Source: Proteles cristata cristata
Taxonomy: Eukaryota; Chordata; Mammalia; Carnivora; Hyaenidae
Length of the DNA: 64,000 nt
Direction of reading: 5' to 3'
Assembly (NCBI GenBank): GCA_017311185.1
Contig: JAESUZ010000974.1
Coordinates: 1 to 64,000, forward strand
Shown: positions 34,814-45,859 of the stretch, in pieces
Position numbering within the stretch: the first letter of the stretch is position 1
Layout: every line of letters starts with the position of its first letter
Made by a program: the position numbers and the translations under genes
The notes under the pieces: generated by a model
The model's database searches: none
Told to the model about the DNA's origin: nothing
The model's input: the letters and a program-made list of their open reading frames with translations, nothing else

Positions 34814-36592
34814 TTTAGTTAGCTTTCCGGCTCTTGTTGGTTTTAAAGACCTGTTATGCTCTCTGTTTCTATGAGCGCTGCTATGTCCAAGAAGACTCTT
34901 TGACTCTCCAGGGCCTTTCATTTCAGAAAGTGTTTTTTGAATGGTATCCCTCGGTCTCTCTTGTTGGGACCTTAGTTATTTTATTTTCCTATTCGTAGTC
35001 ATATTTGGGACTCTCCACCTTGTGTACTCTAGCTTGTTTCTTGAGGTATCCCTGGAAAAGAAAACAGACAGACAAACACGCAGGGAGCAGGAACACACAA
35101 ACGCACAGGCTAATTCAACTAACATGCAAAGCGAGAGGGAAAACGAAAAAGTTAAGAGAAAAGATGGAGGAGGGAGCACAAATAATTGGGAGTATAAAAT
35201 ACATAAAAGGGTCAAAAAGGGGAAAAGAAAAGGAAAAAAGAAGAAAACCGATAGACAAAGAACGGTTTAAAGCATATACCTGGATTTCCCAGCTACAGTT
35301 AAATAGCCGTGTGTATGGAGTGCTGGTTGAAGAGCATAGAGAAAAAGAGAGAAGGCAGGGGGAGACGACGCAGAATTGGAAATAGAATGAACAGGCAGAG
35401 GGATAAGAAGCTTTTTTCAAAGAGGTAAAGGGTAGAATATGGTTGGATAGGTGAGTGAAGGATACTGGAATTATCCAGAGAAACTATATAGTCTAATTAC
35501 TCCTGAGAGAAAGAGCTGAAAATGTCGGTAGGTGTAGAATTTACATTTACAGAATGGACTCGTTGTGATTGTTTAAGCAAGCTGGTGACCAGAGTTAATC
35601 AGGTCAGTGTTTTGAGGAAAAAAGCGAGAAAAGAGAAAGAAGAAGAAAAAAAGAAAGAGAAAAGAAAGGGAAAAAGAGAAGGGAAAAAAAGGAAAAAAAG
35701 GGAAAAAGGGAAAAGAAAGAAAAAAAAATGGGAGGAGGGCACCTCTCAGACAGGGATGGGCGTGGCGTGATCCGATTCCTCTAGCGGGAGCTCTGCTTTG
35801 GAGGTTGTGTGGAGGAGAGTGAGGGTGCTCCAGTCCCTTCTTGAGCCCCGTGCTGCAACTCGCTTTTTTGGGCGTGTCAACTTCCCGTTTCGGGGACGCA
35901 GCCGAAGTTGGTTGCACTCTTCAACCCAGGCCAGTTCCAATCTCCAAATCCCAGTCCGGGCGCCCCGCTGAAATTGCCTTAGAATCAGCTTCCCAGGCAA
36001 ACCCATCGGGCTATTCCAGTCTACCTGCTGAGCTCTGGTGGCGGAGCCAGAATCGCTGCTTCCCTCTCTGGGTCAGGCTGGCGCGCATGCGCGGGGGCTT
36101 GCCTGCCGGGTCCACGTAGCCCGAGCCCGCTGGAGTGAGGAAAACCGGGTCCCTCTATGGCTCGTCACCCGAAACACGAACTCACAGGCAAATTTCCCAG
36201 TTTTTAGCTCTTTGCCTTCCCTCTCGAGCTCCAGCCAGTCAGGAGCGCGGATGCCCGGTGTCAGCGGGGCTCTTTCAGGGTCCCCAGCTGCCCTGGAGCT
36301 ACAATGGCAGCTGGCGCGCCACTGCTCAGAAATCCAATCTCCAGGAGCGGCACAAAGAAGCAGTTTGTGTGCTCAGCCCCTGCCCCCCGCCCCCCGCAGG
36401 ACCAGTTGGCGCATGGGGACCTGGCGTGCAGTTATTTTTGCCTTTCATGTCTAATATTCCTCCACCATTCTCCCTATGTCCCATATTTTCAGTCATAACA
36501 TTAAGTGTTCTCTGAACAACTCTATGTCCATTAAGAAATTATTTTCTGAGCTTAAATTGTGCTACTCTGTAGTTGACTGTCTCATTGTTTTT

Positions 36593-36800
36593 TTCATTTT
36601 AATTTTTAAAACTTTATTTTTGAGAGAGAGAGAGAGAGAGAGCCAGGGAGGAACACAGAGAGAGGGAGACACAGAATCTGAAGCAGGCTCCAGGCTCTGA
36701 GCTGTCAGCACAGCCTGGTGTAGGGCTTGAACTCACGAATCGTGAGATCATGACGTGAGGCTAAGTCAGACGCTTAACCAACTGAGACACCCAGGTTCCC
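36593..36800 (-). mobile_element. Carnivore tRNA-derived SINE
   Basis: Perfect 16-base target duplication CTGTCTCATTGTTTTT at 36577-36592 and 36801-36816. Diverged (GCCAGGGAGGAACACAG). Confidence 0.94.
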
Positions 36801-36816
36801 CTGTCTCATTGTTTTT

Positions 36817-37395
36817 AATTCTTCACCCCTACTCTGTTTAAAATTATACCTGCATGTTCCTTTGCTATATCAGTGTGTTGATATTCCTGCAGTGGAAAGA
36901 ATATAATGTTCTGCTTAACTATTGTGGGGCTTCATTTTGTGACTTGCTTTGATCAATGAAATATTAGTGGACATGCCATAAGAATGGGATTGTGGAATTT
37001 GTCTTGCATGCTCTTGGATTTTTTCAACCCTGTGAGAATAGTCGTAAGGTTGCTGCCAATCCTACCATGATAAGAGAAAAGAGGAGCTGAGCAGCTGTAA
37101 ACCGAGCCCACAGCCTAGACTCAGACTCAGCTAGCCCAAATTAAGTTATCTTAAGTATACAATTTGAGTTTTATCCTATTGATATGTATGTAGAATGATG
37201 AATTGAATATATGTCATAGGTATTAAATACAATATTTAAACATAAATATATTTCAAACATTTTTTACATCCCTCTTGTGAAGCCCCAAATCAGTTTCTCC
37301 TAATAAAATCATCATAAGATACAATGTTTTTCTATTCCTTTATGGAATATCCAAAGGGCAAATATTACTTATATCAAAGACAAACCTTCTCATAA
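36817..37395. other. Unassigned 0.6 kb, possibly an old LTR fragment
   Basis: 'GTGACTTGCTTTGATCAATGAAATATTAGTGG' (about 36940) recalls a decayed mammalian LTR repeat, with '..GCCTAGACTCAGACTCAG' further on. Too diverged to name. No coding frame. Confidence 0.35.
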
Positions 37396-37700
37396 ACATA
37401 CCCATAAATACAGAGAGCAAACTAGTAGTTGCCAGATGGTAGGGCGGCAATGGGCAAAATGGGTAAAAGGGAATGGGAGGAACAATCTTCTAGTGATGGA
37501 ATGAATAAGTCATGGGAATACAGGATAGGCACAGTATTGGGAATATGCACAATGGTATTGTTGTATGGTGTTGTATAGTGGCAGATAGTAACTATATTTG
37601 TGGTGAGCATAGCATACAGAGTTGTTGAATCACTATGTTGTGCACCTAAAACTAATGTAACTTTGTGTGTCAACTATACTCAATAAAATAGAAATATATG
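37396..37700 (+). mobile_element. Ancient LINE-1 (L1M) 3' end
   Basis: 'AACTAGTAGTTGCCAGATGG', 'GAATCACTATGTTGTGCACCT' and 'CAACTATACTCAATAAAATA' follow the L1M 3'UTR to its end. About 300 bases, 5'-truncated. Confidence 0.8.
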
Positions 37701-37929
37701 ATTGACAAAAGATAAAGATTCGATCTTCCAAAATGTTCAAAGGTTTCTCTTATCCAATTTTTTCAAATTTTTCTTTTCTTCTACCCTGTTTCCTTGAATG
37801 ATGGCAGGGAAGAGCTTTACACTTTGAAGTTACAATATTCCTAGCAGAAAGTTGATTAGAGAGCACAAATGCCTACATTTGTGAGCAGTGGCATAAATTT
37901 GACATCACACTTTAAAAACAATGGTTTCT

Positions 37930-38145
37930 GGGGCGCCTGGGTGGCTCAATCGGTTAAGCATCTGACTTTGGCTCAGTTCATGATCACTCACTCCATGAGT
38001 TTGACCCCTGCATCAGTCTATGTGCTGACAGCTCAGAGCTTGGTGCCTGCCTCGGATTCTGTCTCTTTCTTCTCTCTCTGCCCCTCTGCTGCTCATGCTC
38101 TGTTCCTCTCTATCTGTGAAAAGTAAATAAACTTATAAAATTTTT
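37930..38145 (+). mobile_element. Carnivore tRNA-derived SINE
   Basis: Target duplication AAACAATGGTTT at 37916-37927 and 38146-38157. Older-type diagnostics, moderately diverged. Confidence 0.92.
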
Positions 38146-38157
38146 AAACAATGGTTT

Positions 38158-38590
38158 ATATTTTAATTTTATCTTATATTGTTGTTGCTACTTTTAGTCA
38201 TGACTTTATTTAAAACAAGGACCTATTCAAAATATATTCATAAGAAAAACCTCTATATATACATGTGATTCTCCCTCCAGAGTGCTATATTAAATATATC
38301 AGAAATAAGTCTTGGCATTTCTACCAGCTGGTATATATTCTGATATTATTGTCAAACTTAAAGGGTAGGAGTAAACATCATATAGTGTGAGAGTCATTAT
38401 TTCCTCTGGCGTCTTATGTACTTTCCAGCAAATATAGAAGTCTTTAATATAAGAGATTACTGTTTTTAATATTAAGGGTATTGTTTAATACCAGATAATA
38501 GATTAAATTTGTAAGTGGGCTATTCTGAAGTATACAAAAACATTGATAATCCTCTTATAAAAGCTTTGTTTAAATATCACTCACAAAATA
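38158..38590. other. Unassigned AT-rich 0.43 kb
   Basis: No open frame or repeat that I can support. Confidence 0.4.
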
Positions 38591-39042
38591 TGTAATTCAA
38601 CCATTTAAAGTATAAATTTAATACTTTTGTATACACAGAATTTTGCAACCATCAACACAATCAGCTATATAACATTTCCTTCCACCTAAAAAAATCCTAC
38701 CCAATAATAGTCATTCCTTTTTTTATAAATTTCACATTTTATTTCTTTACCAGAACTTCTAGAACAATGTGAAATAGCGTGTACACTTTTAAGTAGAAAT
38801 ACAGTGGTATACGTACGGTTGGGAACTTTTAACCTAATCGAAAACTAGAAAGAAATGATACTAAGACTGCTGAAGGAAATAATTACAGATCACTCATCCA
38901 CTTGGACCCTAAACTTTCTGCTCCTAATTCAGCCTCTACATGGGTAGAGGATGCCAGCCTCTATGATGCTTTTCAGTCCAGCAATTTGGGAAGCACTCCA
39001 GAATCTTCATATTTATTTGCTTCCAATTTATCATCAATTTTT

Positions 39043-39233
39043 CTTAAAATTTTAAATGTTTATTTACTTTTGAGAGAGAGGGAAGAGAGAGAGACACACA
39101 CACAGAATCCAAAGCAGACTCCAGGGACTGAGCTGCAACATAGAACTGGATGTGGGACTCATACTCAAGGACCATGAGATTATGACCTGAGCTGAGGTCA
39201 GACACTTAAATTACTGAGCCACCCAGGTGCCCC
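39043..39233 (-). mobile_element. Carnivore tRNA-derived SINE
   Basis: Flanks TATCATCAATTTTT (39029-39042) and TATCACTAATTTTT (39234-39247) form a slightly diverged target duplication. Diverged body with a short CA run. Confidence 0.92.
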
Positions 39234-39524
39234 TATCACTAATTTTTAAATTACTGTTACTTCCTAAATATTTTCCTTCTAAACTATCAGGATTTGGACA
39301 AGATTCTTAACAAATATAATCAAAATTATTATAGTGGCTTCCAAACAAATTTCATTACCTTCACAAAAAGTTCTCTTCACTTTATCTTACATGCTATCAA
39401 TGTAGTATTCTTGCCAAGAAACCTAAGCTGTTACATAAACCTGTTGCTTAAAGCCTTCAGGTATGCAAAAGATACAGAATAGTCCAACAGTAATTCTTTA
39501 TTTCCAACAAAACCACCCATCTCT

Positions 39525-39751
39525 CGGGGCGCCTGGTTGGCTTAGTCGGTTAAGTGTCCAACTTTCGCTTAGGTCATGATCTCGCGGTTCGTGGGTTCGG
39601 GCCCCGCGTCGGGCTCTGTGCTGACTGCCAGCTCAGAGCCTGGAGCCTGTTTCAGTCTGTGACTCCCTCTCTCTTTGACCCTCCCCTGCTCACGCTCTCG
39701 CTCTCTCTCTCTCCTAGAAATAAATAAAACATTAAAAAAAAGAATTAAAAA
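39525..39751 (+). mobile_element. Carnivore tRNA-derived SINE, near consensus
   Basis: Flanks AAAACCACCCATCTCT (39509) and AAAACCACCCAGCTCT (39752) differ at one base. Younger-subfamily diagnostics (TTTCGCTTAGG, CTGACTGCC, CCTAGAAA). Confidence 0.95.
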
Positions 39752-40904
39752 AAAACCACCCAGCTCTAGCCAACCATTAATATACCTCTTGTGTCTCTGG
39801 ATTTGCTGATTTTGGACAATTCATATGAAGGTAATCACACAATATTGTAGTCTCTTCTAGCTGGCTTTTTTCACATAGTGTAATGACTTCAAGGTTCATC
39901 TGTGCCTTGTCATTTTTGTATAATACACCATTGTATGGATATACCCTTTCTTGATTATCCACTCATCAGTTGAGGGACATTTTTGCTATTTATACATTTG
40001 AGTTATTATGAATAGTGCTATAAATATTCATGTACAATTTTTCTTATGGACATATTTTTATTTTTATTGGGTATACGCTTAAAAGTGTAATGCTCAGTCA
40101 TATGGTAATCCCATGATTAATAATTTGAATAAATGGCTATAGTTCTTTGCAAAATGAATGCACAATTATATAATCCTATTAGCAATATAAGATGGTTGTA
40201 ATTTCATAATACCCTCATGAATACTTGTTATCATGTGTACTTTTTATTTTAATCATCTCAATATTTGTGGAGTGGTATCTCATTATGGATTTGATTTTCA
40301 TTTTCCTGTTAGCTTATAATATTGAACATCTTTCCATATTCCTGTTAACCAATTACATATCTCTTTTGGAGAAATGTTTATTCATGTCTTTTATCCATTC
40401 TTCAGTTGTATTATTGCATTATTATTATTGAGTTGCAAGGGTTCTTAGTATATTCAACATTAATCCATTAAGAAATATCATTTACGAAGGATTTGTTTTT
40501 CCATTTATGGATTATCTCTTTAATTAATTTATGGTATGATTTCAAACACAAAATATTACGTTTTTTATTTATTAATTTTTATTTAATTCCAAATTAGTTA
40601 AAATATACTGTAATAATGATTGCAGGAGTAGAATTTAGTGATTCATCACTTACATGTAACACCAAGTGCTCATCCCAACAAGTGCCCTCCTTAATTCCCA
40701 TCACCCATTTAACCCATCCCCTCACCCAACACCTCTCCAGGAACCATAAGGTTGTTCTTTGTATTTAAAAGTCTTTTATGATTTGCCGTCCTTTCAGTGC
40801 TTATCTTATTTTTCCTTCTGTTCCCCTACGTTCATCTGTTTTTCACGTTATTGCAAATTGCAAGACGTCATTCTTTTTGATTCCTGACTAATATTCCATT
40901 GATG

Positions 40905-40905
<1 letters not shown>

Positions 40906-40946
<41 letters not shown>
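40906..40946. repeat. (AC)n dinucleotide microsatellite
   Basis: About 20 uninterrupted AC units inside L1 3' sequence. Confidence 0.95.
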
Positions 40947-40948
<2 letters not shown>

Positions 40949-41123
40949 CGCACATCTTCTTTATCCTTCATCAGTCAATGGACATTTGGTCTCTTCCCAT
41001 AATTTTGCTATTATTGATAGTGCTGCTATAAACATTGGAGTGCATATGCCCCTTCAAATCAACATTTTTGTATTATTTGGAATAATACATAGTAGTGCAA
41101 TTGCTGAGTCATAGGATAATTCT

Positions 41124-41325
41124 TTTTTTTTAATTTTATTTATTTTGAGAGAGAAAGAGCACAAGCTGGGGAGGGGAAGAGAGACAGAGACACCAAATCC
41201 AAAGAAGGCTCCAGAATCCAAGCTGTCAGCACAGGTCCCGATGTGACACTTAAATTCATGAACTCTGAGATCATGACCTGAGCCAAAGTCAGATGTTTAA
41301 CCAACTAAGCCAACCAGCATCCCTG
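41124..41325 (-). mobile_element. Carnivore tRNA-derived SINE, diverged
   Basis: Flanks TAGGATAATTCT (41112) and TAGGGTAGTTCT (41326) are a diverged target duplication in L1. An old copy, with the head changed to 'CCAACCAGCATCCC'. Confidence 0.9.
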
Positions 41326-41351
41326 TAGGGTAGTTCTATTTTTAATTTTTT

Positions 41352-41562
41352 TTTTATTTCTGAGAGAGAGAGACAGAGAGAGAGAGGCAGCGTGAGCAAG
41401 GGAGAGTCAGAGAGAGAGGGAGACACAGAATCCGAAGCGGGCTCGAGGCTCCGAGCTGGCTGTCAGCACAGAGCCCGATGCGGGGCTCGAACCCACGAAC
41501 CGTGAGATCATGACCTGAGCCGAAGTCAGATGCTTAACCGACTGAGCCACCCAGGCGCCCTT
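41352..41562 (-). mobile_element. Carnivore tRNA-derived SINE
   Basis: Only about 25 bases from the previous SINE, same orientation. Flanks TATTTTTAATTTTT and TATTTTTAAGTTTTT. Closer to consensus, so a separate later insertion. Confidence 0.93.
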
Positions 41563-42235
41563 ATTTTTAAGTTTTTAAGGAACTTCCTTACTGTTATCAA
41601 GAGTGGCTGCACGAGTTTGCAATCCCACCAACAGTGCAAAAGTGTTTCCCTTCCTCCACATCCTCACCAACATCTGGTGTTTCCTGAGTTGTTAATTTTA
41701 GCTATTCTGTCAGATTTGAGGTAGTATCTCATTGTGGTTTTGATTTGAATTTCTCTGATGATGAGTGAGTTGAGCATGTTTTCATGTCTGTCAGCCATCT
41801 GGATGCCCCCTTTTGAAAAATGTCTGTTCATACCTTTGCCTATTTCTTCACTGAATTACTTGGTTGTGTTTTTTTTTGTTGTTGTTGTTTTGTTTCTGTT
41901 CTTTTGTTTTGTTTTGTTTTGTGTTTTTGGTATTGAGTTTGATAAGTGTTTTTACAGATTTTGGGTACTAACCCTTTATCATATATGTTATTTGCAAATA
42001 TCTTCTCTCATTCCGTCAGTTGCCTTTTAAGCTTATTGATTTTTTCCTTTGCTGTGCAGAAGGTTTTTAACTTGACGAAGTCCCAATAGTTCATTTTGCT
42101 TTTATTTCCCTTGCCTCAAGAGACATGTCTAGGAAGAAGTTGCTGTAGCTGAGATCAAAGAGGCTATTGACTGTTTTCTCTTCTAGGATTTTGATAGTTT
42201 TCTGTCATACCTTTAGCTCTTTCATCCATTTTGAG

Positions 42236-42455
42236 ATTTTTTCTTTAAAATTTCTTAAGTTTATTTATTTATTTTGAGAGAGATAGAGTGAGTGATCAGG
42301 GAGAGAAAGAGACAGAGGGAGAGAGTATCTCAAGCAGTGTCAACACTATCAGCATGGAAACCAACATGGGGCTGGAACCCATGTACAATGAGATCATGAC
42401 CTCAACAGAAAACAAGGGTCGGGTGTTTAACTGACTGAGACACACAGGATCCCCT
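42236..42455 (-). mobile_element. Carnivore tRNA-derived SINE, diverged
   Basis: Flanked by ATTTTGAG at 42228-42235 and 42456-42463. Body degraded ('CAAGCAGTGTCAACACTATCAG'). Confidence 0.88.
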
Positions 42456-43471
42456 ATTTTGAGTTTACTTTTGTTTATAGTGTAAGAAAGTGGTTCAGGT
42501 TCCATCTTCTGCATGTCGCTGTCCAGTTTTCTCAACATCATTTGCTAAAGAGCAATGTCTTTCTTCCATTGGATATTCTTTCTGCTTTGTCAAAGATTAG
42601 TTGGCCATACATTTGTGGGTTTATTTCTTGGTTATCTATTCTGTTCCATTGTTTGATGTGTCTGTTTTTATATGAGTACCATATTGTCTTGATGATTACA
42701 TATTTGTAATATAGCTTGACGTCCAGAATTGTGATATCTCCAACTTTCGTTTTCTTTTTTAACATTACCTTGGCTATTTGGGGTCTTTTCTGATTCTATA
42801 CAATTTTAGAGTTGTTCTAGCTATTTTAAGAATGTTGGTGCTGTCTTGATAGGGATTACATTGGATATTTGTTTTTCCAGTCCCATGATCATGGAATATT
42901 TTTTCCATTATTTAGTGTCCTCTTCAATTACTTTCATAAGCTTTCTATAGTTTTCAGTATGCAGATATTTTACCTCTTAGGTTAAGTTTATTTCATGGTT
43001 TTCAGTGCAATTATAAATGGGATTCATACCTTGATTTCTCATTTTGCTCTTTCATTATTGGTATATAGAAATACCACAGCTTTCTGTACGTTGATTTTAT
43101 ATTCTGAGACTTTGCTGAATTTGTTTATCCATTCTAACTGTTTTTGGTTAAGTCTTTTGGTTTTACACATAGAGTATAATGTTATCTATGAAGAGTGAAT
43201 GTTTGACTTCTTCCTTGCAGATTTGAGTGTCTTTTATTCTTTTTGTTGTCTGATTACTGAGGCTAGGATTTCTGGTACTATGTTGAAAAACATTGGTAAG
43301 AGTTAACATCCCTATCTTTTTCCTGACCTGCGGGGAAAGTGCTCAGTTTTCCCAGATTCAGAATGATATTAGCTGTCGGTCTTTCATATATGACCATTAT
43401 TATCTTGAAGTATGTTTCTTCTATCCCTATTTTCTTGAGGGTTTTCATCAAGAAAGGATAAGAAAGGATGC

Positions 43472-43575
43472 CGCAGTTTGTGAGTTCGAGCCCTGCACTG
43501 GGCTCTGCTGACAGCTCACAGCCTGGAGCATACTCCTGATTCTGTGTCTCCCTCTCTCTCTGTGTTCCTCCCCGA

Positions 43576-43626
<51 letters not shown>

Positions 43627-43640
43627 AATAAGTAAACTTA
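43472..43640 (+). mobile_element. Carnivore SINE lacking most of its tRNA-like head
   Basis: Starts at 'GTTTGTGAGTTCGAGCCC' (the B-box area), so about 50 bases of 5' end are missing, and runs through a long CT tract (43581-43623) to AAAAATAAGTAAAC. No target duplication seen. 5'-truncated or partly deleted. Confidence 0.85.
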
Positions 43641-43724
43641 ATATTTTTATTTTTTAAACTTTTTTAATTTTTATTTTTTTAAAAAAGGATGCTGTATTTT
43701 ATTAAATGCTTTTTTAAATCTATT

Positions 43725-43941
43725 TTTTTTAATATTTTTATTTATTTCTAGGAGAGAGAGAGAGAGACAGCGAGAGCAGGGGAGGGTCAGAGAGAGAGGG
43801 AGACACAGACTCTGAAATAGGCTCCAGGCTCTGAGCTGGCAGTCAGCCCAGAGCACGACGCGGGGCTCGAACCCACGCACCGCGAGATCATGACCTAAGT
43901 GAAAGTCGGACGTTTAACCGACTAAGCCACCCAGGCGCCCC
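43725..43941 (-). mobile_element. Carnivore tRNA-derived SINE, near consensus
   Basis: TTTAAATCTATT flanks it at about 43713-43724 and 43942-43953. Younger-subfamily diagnostics. Confidence 0.94.
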
Positions 43942-45111
43942 TTTAAATCTATTGAGAGGACCATGCAGTTATTACCCTTTCTTTTACTGATATAATGTAT
44001 CATGTTGATGGATTTGCAGATATTGGACCAAACATGCATCCCAGAAATAAATCCCACTTGATTGGTTTGAATAATTCTTTTAATGTATTGTTCAATTCAG
44101 TGTGCTAGTATCGTGTTGAGAATTTTTGCATCCAGTTTTATCAGGGAAATTAGTCTTTAGGTCTCCTTTTTAATGGGATCTTTGTCTGGGTTTAGAATCT
44201 AGGTAATGCTGGCCTTGTAGAATGAGTTTCAGAGTTTTACTTCCATTTCTATTTTTTTTCCTTTGGAACAATTTCAAAAGAATAGGTGTTAGCTCCTCTT
44301 TAAATGTTTGGTATAATTATCGTGGATAACCATTTGGACATGCAACCTTATTTGTTGGGATATTTTTGATTATTGTTAGATTTCTTTAATGGTTATGGGT
44401 CAGTTCAAATTTTCCATTTCTTCCCGTTTCAGTTTTGGTTGTTTATCTGTTTCTATGAATTGTCCCATTTCTTCCAGATTGCCCAATTTTTGGCATGTAA
44501 TTGCTCATAATATTCTCTTATTATTATTTGTATTTCTGTGGTGTTGATAGTGATCTCTCCTCTTTCATTCATGATTTTATCTATTTAGTTCTTTCATTTT
44601 CTTTTTGATGAATCCATTTGGGGTGATCAATTTTGTTAACGTCTTCAAAGAAAGAGCTCCTTGTTTTGTTGACTTTTTTCTACATTTTAAAAATTTATGT
44701 ATTGAATTCTGCTCTAATCTTTATTATTTCCATTATTCTGCAGCTTTGGGACTTTATTTGCTATTATTTTTCCATCTCCTTTAGGTTTAAGGTGAAGTTA
44801 TGCATTTTAGATATTTCTTCTTTCTATAGGAAGCCCTGGATTGCTATATACTTAATTATTATGACCGCTTTTGCTGCATCCCAGAGGACTGGGACTGTTG
44901 TGTTTTCATTTTCATTGCCTTAAATGTAGTTTTTTTAAATTTCCTCTTTAATATTTTGGTAAACACATTGATTCTTTATTATAATGTTCTTTAATCTCCA
45001 ATTATTCGTGGTCTTTACAAACTTTGCTTGTCGTTGATTTTAAGTTTCATACTGTTGTTTTCTGAAAGTGTTCATGATATGATATCAATGCTTTTTTAAT
45101 GTTTATTTATT

Positions 45112-45857
45112 TATTTTTATTTTTTAATAGTTTATTGTCAGGTTTGTTTCCATTAACACCCAGTGCTCATCCACACAAGTGCCCTTCTCCATGCCCATCA
45201 CCCCCCTTACCCTCCCCCCACCCCATCTGCCCTCAGTTTATTCTCCACATTCAAGAGTCTCTCATGGTTACCTCCCTCCCTCTCCCTACCATTTTCCCCC
45301 TTCTTCTCCTCCACGGTCCTCCGTTAAGTTCCTCCTAATCCCCCTATATATGCAAAAATGGTATCTGTCCTCTGCCTGATTTACTTCGCTCAGCATAACA
45401 CCCTCAAGTTCCATCCATGTTGCTACACATGGCCAGATTTCATTCTTTCTCATTACGGTGTAGTATTCTATTGTATAGATGAACCACATCTTCTTGATCC
45501 ATTCGTCAGTTGATGGGCAAGTAGGCTCTTTGCATGTTTTGGCTATTGTTGAGAGTGCTGCTATGAACATTGGGGTCCATGTGCTCCTATGCATCAACAC
45601 TCCTGTATCCCTTGGGTAAATTCCTAGCAGTGCTATTGCTGGGTCATAGGGGAGTCCTATTGTTAATTTTTTGAGGAATCTCCACACTGTTTTCCAGAGG
45701 GGCCACACGACTTTACATTCCCACCAAGAGTGTAAGAGAGTGCCCATTTCTCCACATCCTCGCCAGCATCTATAGTCTCCTGATTTGTTCATTTTAGCCA
45801 CTCTGACTGGCATGAGGTGATATCTCAGTGTGGTTTTGATTTGTATTCCCCTGATGA
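45112..45857 (-). mobile_element. Younger LINE-1 3' end, minus strand
   Basis: T-rich left end, the reversed AATAAACTATT 3' terminus at about 45126, G-rich 3'UTR in reverse, then the ORF2 C-terminus (a 175-codon piece, 45286-45813, includes the cysteine-rich '[10 protein letters not shown]' motif). It ends at CCTGATGA (45857), where plus-strand L1 begins. Confidence 0.92.
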
Positions 45858-45859
45858 AT

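Larger units (their letters stand above)
32258..36434 (-). mobile_element. LINE-1 segment, minus strand (5'UTR to mid-ORF2), inverted copy of 22.4-26.5 kb
   Basis: Read on the minus strand: 5'UTR from about 330 bases after the L1 start (36434), ORF1 34813-33900, ORF2 from 33875 to the reverse transcriptase region ending at 32258. The 3' half of ORF2 and the 3'UTR are absent. ORF1 and ORF2 are almost identical to the 22041 copy, with the same frameshift, TAG and TAA. The 5'UTR is visibly less similar, with roughly one mismatch in 10-20 bases. No target duplication found at either end. Confidence 0.94.
38590..40562 (-). mobile_element. Ancient LINE-1 (L1M) 3' sequence, minus strand, with two SINEs
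   Basis: 'TTTTGCAACCATCAACACAATC', 'AAGGTTCATCTGTGCCTTGTC', 'ATTGGGTATACGCTTAAAAGTG' and 'TTGTGGAGTGGTATCTCATTATGG' are old L1 3'UTR and ORF2 sequence in reverse, with high divergence. The left boundary is approximate. Unassigned DNA (about 38730-39030) is mixed in. Confidence 0.65.
40563..45095 (-). mobile_element. Older LINE-1, minus strand, 5'-truncated in the endonuclease
   Basis: From its 3'UTR (40563) through ORF2 in reverse to the endonuclease Ser-Asp-His region at about 45090, where it stops. Five SINEs and an AC run (40906-40946) are inserted. Reading frames are short and broken. It faces, head to head, the plus-strand L1 at 47531, with the younger L1 pair 45112-47525 between them. 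Confidence 0.88.

Noticed and set aside
34239..34874. A 211-codon plus-strand open frame, and its mirror at 23924-24559
   Set aside because: Antisense to the L1 ORF1 coiled coil; Ser/Leu-rich shadow of a Glu/Lys-rich reading frame.
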